The position numbers were made by a program, and so were the translations under genes. Positions 1 through 7,150 of a stretch of 9,007 nt of DNA are shown piece after piece (the first letter of the stretch is position 1; the number at the start of each line of letters is the position of its first letter). Below the pieces are notes generated by a model. That model was not told the origin of the DNA and searched no databases. It saw only the letters and a program-made list of their open reading frames with translations. This DNA comes from Rhodospirillales bacterium (GTDB lineage Bacteria; Pseudomonadota; Alphaproteobacteria; JAREAF01): positions 1 to 9,007 of the forward strand of contig JAREAF010000087.1 of NCBI GenBank assembly GCA_029240475.1, written 5' to 3'.

Positions 1-62
1 TCCGATCTTGACGGCTATCCCGCCCCCGCCAGATAGCGCGGGCGGATCCGGGGGACGGATCC

Positions 63-695
63 ATGGCACTCCTGGAGGTCGAGCGCCTTACCGCCGCGGC
101 ATCCGACATCGCAGCGGCGATCGCGGCCTGCGCGGCGCACGGCGCCTCGGCCGTACCCATCCTCGGTCAATCCGCGTGCCGCCGCCTGGCGGCTGCGGCG
201 CTCGATCTTCCCGCCTGGCGGCGCGCCCGCGCGGTGGTCGGCGAGGGCGCGCGTCAGGTCTTCCAGGACTTCGAGCTGACGCAGCACTTCCCGGAAGAGA
301 GTCCGTATCGCGCGACAGCCGCGCTCATCGATGCCGCGCTCGCCGATTCGGCCAAGCGGCTGGAGCCGAATCCGCTCCCCGACGGCTTCCGTATCAACGA
401 CCTCATCCTGCAGCGCTACGCGCCCGGCTCGCGCGGGATCACGCCGCATCGCGATCATTTGCGCTACCGCGGACTGGTCGCGCTGCTGATCGTCGCGGGC
501 GACGGACGCTTCTGCCTGTGCGAAGACCGGCGCGGCGCCGGCGCGCGGGAGTTCGCGGCCGGCCCCGGCGACCTTCTATTGATGCGCGCGCCGGGGCTCG
601 CCGGATCTTCCGAGCGGCCGTTCCACTTCCTCGACGGCATCACCGTCGAGCGGCTGAGCTTCGGATTGCGGTGGGATACCAGCCCGTCTAGTTGA
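63..695 (+). CDS. AlkB-like 2-oxoglutarate/Fe(II)-dependent oxygenase
   Basis: A 210-residue soluble protein whose second half has the double-stranded beta-helix signature of 2-oxoglutarate/Fe(II) oxygenases. Visible in order: an N-x4-Q-x-Y strand (N112, Q117, Y119), HRD giving Fe ligands H129 and D131, F150, a GDLLLM strand (169-174), a third Fe ligand H188 in PFHF, and R-L-S-F-G-L-R at 197-203. The R-x5-R ending and the N...Y...HxD...GDLL order match the AlkB subfamily, whose members oxidatively demethylate nucleic acids or modify other substrates. The N-terminal ~100 residues are Ala/Arg-rich and not diagnostic. The start is ATG after a purine-rich GGGGGA stretch. The gene converges on a leftward 66-residue gene and overlaps its end by 8 bases. 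The fold and cofactors are fairly sure. The substrate is inference only; DNA/RNA repair is possible, but no ada or methyltransferase gene is adjacent. Confidence 0.85.
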   Translation: MALLEVERLTAAASDIAAAIAACAAHGASAVPILGQSACRRLAAAALDLPAWRRARAVVGEGARQVFQDFELTQHFPEESPYRATAALIDAALADSAKRLEPNPLPDGFRINDLILQRYAPGSRGITPHRDHLRYRGLVALLIVAGDGRFCLCEDRRGAGAREFAAGPGDLLLMRAPGLAGSSERPFHFLDGITVERLSFGLRWDTSPSS

Positions 696-888
696 TCGCG
701 GGCGGGGGCGACGCGATGAGGCCCTGCGCGCGCTCCCAATCGGGCAGCGTCACCTGATCGCCGCCGCCTTCGATGATCAATTCCAGGAACCAGCGGAACT
801 CTTCAAGATCATGGTCGGTCGGCTCCTGATCGCTGCGATCGAGGAACCACTCCAACGCCCGCCTTGCACCCGAGCCGTGTTCGATCAC
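688..888 (-). CDS. 66-residue protein of unknown function
   Basis: A short acidic soluble protein that I do not recognise. It has a GTG start preceded by a strong GGAGGAG ribosome binding site three bases upstream, which decides the start and argues that the frame is real. The sequence is rich in Asp/Glu and Trp (EWFLDRSD near the N-terminus, EEFRWFLELI in the middle, DWERAQ near the end), suggesting a small helical protein. There is no signal peptide, membrane span or Cys. The gene lies 85 bases downstream of the polytopic membrane protein gene on the same strand, so it could be the last gene of that unit. However, the gap holds a TTAA-rich element that could give it its own promoter. Its 3' end overlaps the convergent oxygenase gene. 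Confidence 0.65.
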   Translation of the reverse strand: MIEHGSGARRALEWFLDRSDQEPTDHDLEEFRWFLELIIEGGGDQVTLPDWERAQGLIASPPPAIN

Positions 889-940
889 GATCTCCTCCGC
901 TCTCGTTCAAACGCCCCGTCGGCGATCCTGCTGCGGGCGA

Positions 941-962
941 TTAAAAGGATGGTTAAGAGCCG
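941..962 (-). promoter_or_regulatory. TTAACCAT-containing element (possible CtrA site) upstream of the 66-residue gene
   Basis: On the - strand this reads CGGCTCTTAACCATCC followed by TTTTAA. It contains TTAACCAT, the half-site I recall for the cell-cycle regulator CtrA, and a second TTAA eight bases away (the full CtrA consensus is TTAA-N7-TTAA, so spacing is off by one). It lies 53-74 bases upstream of the GTG start of the 66-residue gene. The first 12 bases recur upstream of the polytopic membrane protein gene. It is AT-rich in a GC-rich background, as expected for a promoter region. The assignment to CtrA is inference. Confidence 0.35.
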
Positions 963-973
963 GTCATGATTCC

Positions 974-2494
974 CTAGTGCAAGCGGCGTACCACCACCGC
1001 CTCTCCGTCACGGAAGAGAATCGAGAATCGCGGATCGACCGCGAGCGCTTCGGCCAGCGGCCGCGTGCGATCGAGAAGAGCGACGTCGATCCGGTAAGCC
1101 TCGAGCAGATCGCGCCAGCCCGGTTTCAGCGCGAGCGCATCGAGCGCGGTGGTGCTGAATGTCTCTCCATAGAAATCGAAGCGCGTGTCAAAGAAGACGG
1201 GGACGCCCGGCGCCGCGCCGATGATGCAGCTTCCGCTCACCGGATCGGTGAGAAGGCGGTCCTGCGGCTGGTGCGCGGCCGCATAGGCCGCGATCGCATC
1301 GGAGAAGCGGGCGCAGTGGCGCCCCACCGGGTCCGCCATGCCGCGAAGCGCGAGAAGCGCGGGAGCGACCGCGGCCGCCACAGTGAGCGTGAGAATGACT
1401 GGCCGCTCGCTGCGCGCCGGACAGTGATGAGCCAGTCTCGGCCAGGCCTGCGCGGCCGCCGTCGGCAGCAGCAGCACGAGATAGAGCGCGAGCCAGACGA
1501 CGAAGCGGGCGCCGAGGAACGTCGCCACCGCGAAGCCAGCCAAGTGAAGGAGGTCGACCGGGCGCAGCGCATCGCTTCGGCGCAGCAGCGCCGCCATCAG
1601 GACCAGGATCAGCGCCAGCACTATCTGGAATTGGAACAGCGTGAAGTCCGGGCTGCCGAGCTCGTCGATGCGATGGTTCAGCGCGGTCTCCGCGGAGAGC
1701 TGCGCGAGATAGGCGTGCAGCTTCGGACCGTAAGGGGTGATGAGGCTGCCCAGGCTCGCAGCGGCGAAGAGCGCGCCGAATTGCAGCGGAGGCAGCGGCG
1801 CGGGCCAGGGCCGCAGATCGACGGCGCCGTCGCGGCGGCGCTCGATCCAGTCTCCCGCGAGGGTCAGCACGAGCGAGATGAGGCCGAGCGCAAATCCGGT
1901 GTGGAGATTGGCCCAGGCAGTGTAGAGCAGAAGAGTCCAGAGGGCGCCACGGAGAGGCGTGGTGGCGCCCCTGCGCATCCGGTTCACCAGGATATGCTGC
2001 AGGAGCAACCCCGCGGAGGTGACGATCATCGGCCGGATCGACAGGTTGACCGAGAGCATCGGCAGCACGGCGGCGGCGACGACCGCGACCAGCACGGCAG
2101 GCGTGCGTCTTGGGGCCGCATGGAGCGGCGCGATCAGATAGACGGCGAGCGAGGCCCAGGCGAACACGGTCGCAACCGCGGCGTGACCGGCGATTCGGTC
2201 CATCGCGGCAAGCGCCGTCTCGAACGCCCATTGATAGAGCACCCATGGCCGATCCGCCGCGCTCCAGGAGAACAGGCCATGGGCGGGCAGGCGGCGATGA
2301 TCGAGGATCCAGGCGCCCGCCGCCTTCAGCCACGGAAAGTCGGGGGTCACGCCGTTGCGCAGGATCGAGCCCGCCAGGAAGAACGCGGCCATGACCGCGA
2401 GCAGCACGGCGCCGCTCAGCAGCAGGAGCGATCCGGCGGCGCCGTTCGGCCAGCGCTCGGAGGTCTCGGGAAGTTGGCGCTCGCTCTTGGCCAT
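974..2494 (-). CDS. Polytopic membrane protein, GT-C glycosyltransferase-like
   Basis: A 506-residue integral membrane protein. A short charged N-terminus is followed by a first span at about 22-45, an extracytoplasmic loop with LFSW (74-77) and WVLYQWAFE (84-92), many hydrophobic spans to about residue 390, and a soluble C-terminal segment of about 120 residues. The layout (span 1, long loop with Trp-rich 'fSW...W...E' motif, multiple spans, then a terminal domain with VFFDTRFDFYGE at 433-444) resembles uncharacterised GT-C-fold or PMT-like membrane proteins. No sugar substrate can be assigned, and I see no classical DxD-type catalytic loop I would vouch for. The start is ATG. The ribosome binding site is weak, and a 7-bp hairpin (TCCGCCG/CGGCGGA, 2507-2523) sits just upstream. 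It follows the small lipoprotein gene by 67 bases on the same strand. The long open frame opposite it is an antisense artefact of GC bias. Confidence 0.75.
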   Translation of the reverse strand: MAKSERQLPETSERWPNGAAGSLLLLSGAVLLAVMAAFFLAGSILRNGVTPDFPWLKAAGAWILDHRRLPAHGLFSWSAADRPWVLYQWAFETALAAMDRIAGHAAVATVFAWASLAVYLIAPLHAAPRRTPAVLVAVVAAAVLPMLSVNLSIRPMIVTSAGLLLQHILVNRMRRGATTPLRGALWTLLLYTAWANLHTGFALGLISLVLTLAGDWIERRRDGAVDLRPWPAPLPPLQFGALFAAASLGSLITPYGPKLHAYLAQLSAETALNHRIDELGSPDFTLFQFQIVLALILVLMAALLRRSDALRPVDLLHLAGFAVATFLGARFVVWLALYLVLLLPTAAAQAWPRLAHHCPARSERPVILTLTVAAAVAPALLALRGMADPVGRHCARFSDAIAAYAAAHQPQDRLLTDPVSGSCIIGAAPGVPVFFDTRFDFYGETFSTTALDALALKPGWRDLLEAYRIDVALLDRTRPLAEALAVDPRFSILFRDGEAVVVRRLH

Positions 2495-2543
2495 GCCGCC
2501 GTTCCGTCCGCCGGTTCGGCGGAGAGGCAGAATGGCCCCGCTT

Positions 2544-2555
2544 GGTTAAGAGCCG
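2544..2555 (-). promoter_or_regulatory. Second copy of the CGGCTCTTAACC element
   Basis: On the - strand this is CGGCTCTTAACC, followed by AAGC. It is identical over 12 bases to the element upstream of the 66-residue gene and lies 50-61 bases upstream of the ATG of the polytopic membrane protein, downstream of the lipoprotein stop codon. TTAACCAA is one base from the CtrA half-site TTAACCAT. The same relative position in front of two genes suggests a shared regulator or a promoter element. With only two copies and no full palindrome, the identity of the binding protein is a guess. Confidence 0.3.
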
Positions 2556-2561
2556 CTTAGC

Positions 2562-2864
2562 TCAGCTCGGCGCGAACAGCACGTGGATGCCGCGCTGGAT
2601 GCGGCCATAGCTGGCGTAGCAATGGTTGAAGCCGGATTGCCAGCCGGACTCGTAGGCGGCGTCGACCGCGCCCGGCGCGGCCGTGAGCTTCTGCGCATAG
2701 AAGGGGCTGCCGGCCACGGCATATCCGTCCGAGCAGCCCTCGTGCCAGCCCTGCCGGTAGGCGTAAGGCCCCGGCGGCGAAGCAAAGCGCGGCGGCGCAC
2801 AGGCGGCGAGCGCGGCCGCCGCGATCAAGGCCAGAACCGGAACCGATCTGCGCATCGTCTGCAT
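2562..2864 (-). CDS. Small lipoprotein with duplicated GW motif
   Basis: A 100-residue secreted lipoprotein from the preferred start. The N-terminus has Arg-Arg, a hydrophobic stretch and the lipobox LAAC, so signal peptidase II would cleave before Cys22 and the protein would be anchored in the outer or inner membrane leaflet. The mature part carries two copies of Y-x2-G-W-x2-G-x4-Y-A, 35 residues apart (YRQGWHEG and YESGWQSG), indicating an internal duplication. Two further Cys follow the repeats. I chose the ATG at 2864 because AAGGGG lies about 11 bases upstream. A GTG three codons earlier (2873) lies only two bases from that site, and a later ATG (2855) is also possible. It begins the leftward unit that continues into the polytopic membrane protein. 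Function is unknown; the lipoprotein call is secure. Confidence 0.75.
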   Translation of the reverse strand: MQTMRRSVPVLALIAAAALAACAPPRFASPPGPYAYRQGWHEGCSDGYAVAGSPFYAQKLTAAPGAVDAAYESGWQSGFNHCYASYGRIQRGIHVLFAPS

Positions 2865-3035
2865 GGATCCCACCGCCCCTTTCGAGTGAGCGAATGCGCT
2901 AATCTATCACGAGCCGGTCGAGGATTGCTTTACCTCCATGCCCCCACAGCCCCATATGCGACCGCCCGCGCGGTTCGGGCGTTCCTCCTCACGAAGGCGG
3001 GCTTGGCCCGCGAAGCCGCCCCGAAGAGGTAAGCG

Positions 3036-3425
3036 ATGCTGCTGAGATCTCGATCGCACGTCGATGCTCATGTCGCGACGGGCCGGGAACGGCTCAGGAT
3101 GCTGGCCGATTTCGTGGAGATGCTGCCGGCCGAGCGGCTTTCGCTGACCCGCTGGTTCGGCTTCGGCAAGGGTTGCGCCGTCGCCTGGGCGGCCACCGAC
3201 CCGTGGTTCCGCGCGCAGGGCCTGCGGCTGGAAGCGGCCGAAAGCGTCGCCGGCTGCCGGCCGGAATACCGGCAGCGGACCGACTGGGCGGCCGTGGCGT
3301 GCTTCTTCGAGATCACGCCGGCGGAAGCGCAGATGCTGCTGGGCGGCGCCTCGGGCCTGCGGCCCGACCCCGCGGAGCTTGCGCGGCGCATCCGAGGCTT
3401 CCTGGCCGAACGCGCCGCCGCCTGA
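3036..3425 (+). CDS. 129-residue conserved-looking protein of unknown function
   Basis: A soluble basic protein preceded by GAAGAGG seven bases before ATG. It is Trp-rich in the middle: LTRWFGFGKGCAVAWAA, then DPWFRAQGLRLE, then TDWAAVACFFEITPAEAQMLL, then a short Arg/Ala-rich helix at the end. The 'FFxITPAEAxxLL' part looks like a helix pair. I see no signal peptide or membrane span, and no motif I can tie to a function. It sits 100 bases upstream of mreB on the same strand, but a perfect 10-bp hairpin lies between them, so co-transcription is uncertain. Upstream is a 162-base divergent intergenic region with two short hairpins (GCGGGC-TTG-GCCCGC at 2997-3011 is the clearest). The name should stay hypothetical. 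Confidence 0.7.
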   Translation: MLLRSRSHVDAHVATGRERLRMLADFVEMLPAERLSLTRWFGFGKGCAVAWAATDPWFRAQGLRLEAAESVAGCRPEYRQRTDWAAVACFFEITPAEAQMLLGGASGLRPDPAELARRIRGFLAERAAA

Positions 3426-3433
3426 CGGCAACC

Positions 3434-3457
3434 GGCGGGCGTCGCGGGACGCCCGCC
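3434..3457 (+). terminator. Perfect 10-bp hairpin after the 129-residue gene
   Basis: GGCGGGCGTC and GACGCCCGCC form an uninterrupted stem around a GCGG loop, eight bases past the stop codon of the 129-residue gene and about 70 bases before mreB. There is no U-tract after it (AAGCTTC follows), so it may be a weak terminator, an mRNA-stabilising 3' end or an attenuator limiting read-through into mreB. The hairpin is seen directly; the role is inferred. Confidence 0.5.
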
Positions 3458-3525
3458 AAGCTTCAATCCGCTCGCGTCCATCGCCGACCAAGCCGCACCG
3501 CTCGATTTCTCGGAGCCGTTCGCCC

Positions 3526-4560
3526 ATGTTCCTGCGTCTGTTCGGCGCCTGGTCCGAAGACATCGCCATCGATCTGGGCACGGCCAACACGCTGGTCTAT
3601 GCGCGCGGGCGCGACATCGTGCTGAACGAGCCCTCGGTCGTCGCCATCGTCGAGCAGGGCGGCGAGCGCCGCGTGCTGGCCGTGGGCGAGGAAGCCAGGC
3701 AGATGGTCGGGCGCACGCCCGGCAACATCCGCGCGATCCGGCCGCTGCGCAGCGGCGTCATCGCCGACTTCGAGGCCGCGGAGGCGATGATCAAGCACTT
3801 CATCCGCAAGGCCCAAAGCCGCCGGCGGCTGACCCAGCCGCGCGTGGTGATCTCGGTGCCCTCGGGGGCCACCGCCGTGGAGCGCCGCGCGACCAAGGAG
3901 GCGGCGCTCGAGGCCGGCGCGCGCGAGGCCTATCTCATCGAGGAGCCGATGGCCGCGGCGATCGGCGCCGACCTGCCCGTGCAGCGCGCCACCGGCTCGA
4001 TGGTGATCGATGCCGGCGGCGGCACCACGCAGGTCGCCGTGCTGTCGCTGGGCGGAGCGGTCTTCGCGCGCTCGATCCCGGTTGGCGGCTATGTCATGGA
4101 CGAGGCGATCGCCGCCTATATCCGCCGCGAGCACCGCATGCTGGTCGGCGAAGCCACCGCCGAGCGGATCAAGAAGGCGATCGGCGGGGTGCTTCTGCCC
4201 GAGGACGGCAGCGGCGCGGTCTTGGAGATCGCCGGGCGCGACCTGCTGACCGGGGTGCCGCGCTCGCTCGCCATCTCCGAGCGGGAAGTCGCGGAGGCTC
4301 TGGCCGAGCCGGTGAGCGCCATCGTCGACCTGGTCCGGCTCGCGCTTGAGAACACGGCGCCGGAGCTGGCCGCGGACATCGTCGACAAGGGCATCGTCCT
4401 GACCGGCGGGGGCTGCCTCCTGCGCGGGCTCGACGTAGTGCTGCGCCAAAGCACGGGCTTGCCAGTGACCATGGCCGAGGATCCGCTGACCTGCGTGGTG
4501 CGCGGCGCCGGCCGCGCCCTGGAGCGGTTCGAGAATTACAAGCAGGTGCTTCAGGATTGA
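3526..4560 (+). CDS. mreB: MreB-family rod-shape actin homologue
   Basis: A 344-residue bacterial actin, the usual MreB length, that would polymerise on the inner membrane and guide lateral wall synthesis. Visible: the short hydrophobic N-terminal membrane anchor MFLRLFG, phosphate-1 loop IAIDLGTANTLVY (13-25), LNEPSVVA (33-40), IRPLRSGVIADFE (71-83), VPSGATAVERRA (111-122), catalytic Glu in IEEPMAAAIG (E140), phosphate-2 loop DAGGGTTQ (162-169) and the adenosine motif LTGGG near the end. Differences from the MreB pattern I know (DIGGGTTE, VGGDxMDE): A163, Q169 and Y189. The open frame extends upstream, but MFLRLFG is the normal MreB beginning, so ATG 3526 is chosen; CGGAG lies 10 bases before it. 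No mreC/mreD follows; the gene instead overlaps the convergent VanZ-like gene by 10 bases. It is probably a second or stand-alone mreB copy. Confidence 0.93.
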   Translation: MFLRLFGAWSEDIAIDLGTANTLVYARGRDIVLNEPSVVAIVEQGGERRVLAVGEEARQMVGRTPGNIRAIRPLRSGVIADFEAAEAMIKHFIRKAQSRRRLTQPRVVISVPSGATAVERRATKEAALEAGAREAYLIEEPMAAAIGADLPVQRATGSMVIDAGGGTTQVAVLSLGGAVFARSIPVGGYVMDEAIAAYIRREHRMLVGEATAERIKKAIGGVLLPEDGSGAVLEIAGRDLLTGVPRSLAISEREVAEALAEPVSAIVDLVRLALENTAPELAADIVDKGIVLTGGGCLLRGLDVVLRQSTGLPVTMAEDPLTCVVRGAGRALERFENYKQVLQD

Positions 4561-4939
4561 AGGCGAGGGGCGCCCGCGAGCCCCAACAGGAGCAGCTGCG
4601 CCATCCGGCCGAGGCACACGCCGCAAGCGATCCCGACCGCATCGGCGGCGAGGTCGAGGACCGACACCGTGCGACCGGGCACCAGCCACTGCGCCGCTTC
4701 GCTGACGAGGGCTGCCAGGGCGACGATCGCGATCGCGTGAAAGAGGCTCCGCCCGCCGCGCGAGGCCAGGGACGCGAACATCGCCGGCACGCCGAAACCG
4801 AGGAAGTGCAGCAGCAGATCGGGCGGCATCTCCTGCGGCAGGCTGTGGCCCGGCACGAGCATGCCGGCCACCGTCGCCGTGAGCGACACCGCCGCGCCCA
4901 GCCGCGCCAGGCGGAGCAGCATCTCGAGCGAACGCGGGC

Positions 4940-4943
<4 letters not shown>
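4551..4943 (-). CDS. VanZ-like membrane protein
   Basis: A 130-residue protein with four predicted membrane spans (about 15-31, 42-60, 67-88 and 96-118) and the VanZ-like family pattern: D-x3-H-F at 42-47, E82 and Q85 in SEAAQ, PGR at 89-91, then D97 and G104 in the last span. The usual Lys after the first Asp (DKxxHF) is Leu here. Family members are small inner-membrane proteins; the founding VanZ gives low teicoplanin resistance, but most homologues have no known function, and resistance should not be assumed here. The ATG overlaps the galE stop codon as ATGA, so translation is probably coupled to galE. The 3' end overlaps the convergent mreB by 10 bases, with no terminator between. Pairing with galE suggests an envelope or polysaccharide role (inference). 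Confidence 0.85.
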
Positions 4944-5959
<1,016 letters not shown>

Positions 5960-6079
5960 CTCGCGGGACCCCCCTTTTCCGTTAGACGAGCGGCAACGGC
6001 GCGCACGAGGAGGCGGTTGCGCCCCGGAGCCCTCCTCCGAGATGGCGCCGCACGCCCATCCTTCGCTCAGCTCCGCCGG

Positions 6080-6181
6080 TCAGCCGCCGACGAGCCCGCC
6101 ATCATAGGTCGAGAATAGCAGGATCATGAGCACCGCTGCGATGGCGACCGCGGCTGCCCAATAGACGTATGGGGTTTCCAT
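6080..6181 (-). CDS. 33-residue single-span membrane protein
   Basis: A very short open frame, METPYVYWAAAVAIAAVLMI then LLFSTYDGGLVGG, which is one hydrophobic helix (about residues 8-23) between a short aromatic N-terminus and a Gly-rich tail. It has an ATG with GAGAGG four bases upstream and ends in TGA. It is placed cleanly between the CBS-domain gene (62 bases away) and galE (120 bases away), all on the same strand. Codon choice is less G/C-biased than in neighbours (TAT, TTC, CTA, GCA occur). Length and layout fit the class of small single-pass membrane proteins that modulate larger partners. No function can be assigned. It could be a chance frame, but the start site, the helix and the spacing make it likely real. 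Confidence 0.55.
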   Translation of the reverse strand: METPYVYWAAAVAIAAVLMILLFSTYDGGLVGG

Positions 6182-6243
6182 AGCCCTCTCCCATGGGCTT
6201 CCAGCGCCGGGTCCGTCCCTCTCCCAGGGCCGTTCGGACGGGC

Positions 6244-6675
6244 TCAGCCTCTGGCGATCATCAGATCATGCAGCACACCGGTCTCCATCTCCAACTCCTC
6301 CAAACGGTACTTGACCACGTCGCCGATGCTGACGATGCCCATGAGGGCATTCTCCTCGACCACCGGCAGGTGGCGGATGCGCTGGCGGGTCATGGTGGCC
6401 ATGACCTCCTTGATGGTCTCGCGCCGGGTGCAGGTCACGATCGGCCAGGTCATGAGCTCCTCGACCCGCTTTTCGAGCGCGAGGGGCCCATGGCGGGCAA
6501 GGCCGGCGATGATGTCGCGTTCGGAGATGATGCCGACCACTTGGGCGCCGTCGGTGACCACCAGAGCGCCGATATGGTCCAGGTTCAGCCGCTGGGCGGC
6601 CGCCGCCACCGTGGCGTCCCTGCCGATGGTGGAAACCCGGGTGCCCTTGCGCTTCAGGATGACTTCGACGGTCAT
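6244..6675 (-). CDS. Two-CBS-domain (Bateman module) protein
   Basis: A 143-residue cytoplasmic protein made of just a CBS domain pair. The first repeat spans about 8-62 with GIISERDI (48-55), the second about 72-128 with RIRHLPVV (99-106) and GIVSIGDVVK (113-122). The G-x-[IV]-S-x2-D motif in both repeats is where adenosine ligands (AMP, ATP, NAD, SAM) usually contact. There is no attached catalytic domain (no IMP dehydrogenase, transporter or kinase part), so it is probably a stand-alone ligand-responsive regulator that acts on a partner protein. It has a strong ribosome binding site, GGAGGGAGAG, directly before ATG. It is the first gene of the leftward series that continues to the 33-residue membrane protein and galE. 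Ligand and partner are unknown. Confidence 0.9.
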   Translation of the reverse strand: MTVEVILKRKGTRVSTIGRDATVAAAAQRLNLDHIGALVVTDGAQVVGIISERDIIAGLARHGPLALEKRVEELMTWPIVTCTRRETIKEVMATMTRQRIRHLPVVEENALMGIVSIGDVVKYRLEELEMETGVLHDLMIARG

Positions 6676-6791
6676 GGCTCTCCCTCCTTCGCTCGCGAGA
6701 GGGGGCGAAAGCCTGGCGCCCTCAAAGGGGGACGGCGGCCCTGCCGCTCCTCCTGGAATGAAACCCCGCAGTCCCCCGCTCGGCTCTCCGG

Positions 6792-6977
6792 CTACTCCTT
6801 CTCTCCCGCCGTCCGATAGTCGAAGGTCGCGTTGATGCGGTCCAGAAGATGCTGCCTGCCCGTGGTCGGCGGATATTTGGGCGGGTTTCCTCCAGCGCGA
6901 CCCGCGCTCCGGCCAGGCTCGTCGTCAAGCTGCGCAAGCGACGTCTCGGCGATAGGCCGCTCCTTGGCCGTTTCGCT
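6792..6977 (-). pseudogene. Coding-looking frame without a start codon (remnant or non-standard start)
   Basis: A stop-free frame of 61 codons, closed by TGA at 6978-6980 and by TAG at 6792-6794, reads SETAKERPIAETSLAQLDDE, later GGNPPKYPPTTGRQHLLDRI and then NATFDYRTAGEKE. About three quarters of third positions are G or C, amino acid composition is hydrophilic and balanced, and the C-terminal half reads like a genuine short basic/acidic helix region. No ATG, GTG or TTG occurs in frame. An AAGGAG lies six bases before an ATC codon, so a rare start is conceivable; a frameshift or decayed 5' end is equally possible. I do not recognise the family. It sits just upstream of the CBS-domain gene, on the same strand. 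Between this frame and that gene (6676-6791) I see only the CBS gene's ribosome binding site and short inverted repeats. Confidence 0.35.
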
Positions 6978-7044
6978 TCAGAACGCGATTAGCACGCGCC
7001 GGAAAAGCCGGACCACCGGGAGCCAACGCCCCCGGCCCCTGGAT

Positions 7045-7137
7045 GTTCTTGATTCGGTCGGCTGTAATTTTTCGAGGTCTGGCGAATTCTTCTATTGCCA
7101 GGAGATCAGATAAAGACACAATTTCCCCTCGGCGGGC
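7045..7137 (+). promoter_or_regulatory. AT-richer leader of the kinase operon with small inverted repeat
   Basis: The stretch before the sensor kinase is clearly richer in A/T than the rest of the window (TGTAATTTTTCG, GAATTCTTCTATTG, GATAAAGACACAATTT), as expected for a promoter and leader. It contains CTGGC-N13-GCCAG (7079-7083 and 7097-7101), a possible operator. I could not find a convincing -35/-10 pair, a sigma-54 site with correct GG/GC spacing, or a complete FNR/FixK box; only a TTGAT half is present near 7049. Confidence 0.3.
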
Positions 7138-7150
7138 GGAGGTCGGCTGG

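Noticed and set aside
977..2560. A 527-codon open frame on the + strand, opposite the polytopic membrane protein gene
   Set aside because: Its product is extremely rich in Arg, Gln, Glu and His with no fold-like pattern, while the opposite strand encodes regular membrane spans. It is an antisense shadow produced by GC bias.
3463..4689. A 408-codon frame on the - strand opposite mreB
   Set aside because: It covers a well-conserved MreB gene and encodes low-complexity His/Arg/Asp/Gly-rich sequence. It is a shadow frame.
6007..6037. GAGGAGG...CCTCCTC inverted repeat upstream of galE
   Set aside because: A 7-bp stem with a 17-base loop is expected by chance in such GC-rich sequence; there is no T-run and no link to a known riboswitch or operator.
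7047..7060. Possible FNR/FixK box (TTGAT) upstream of the haem-PAS kinase
   Set aside because: Only the left half TTGAT is present; the right half ATCAA is absent at the required spacing.
7080..7099. Possible sigma-54 promoter (TGGC...TTGC)
   Set aside because: The GG-to-GC gap is four bases too long for the sigma-54 consensus; the same bases are better described as a small inverted repeat.
6832..7113. A 93-codon + strand frame upstream of the kinase
   Set aside because: Its start lacks a good ribosome binding site, its composition is Ser/Arg/Cys-rich, and it crosses the AT-rich leader. Nothing supports it.
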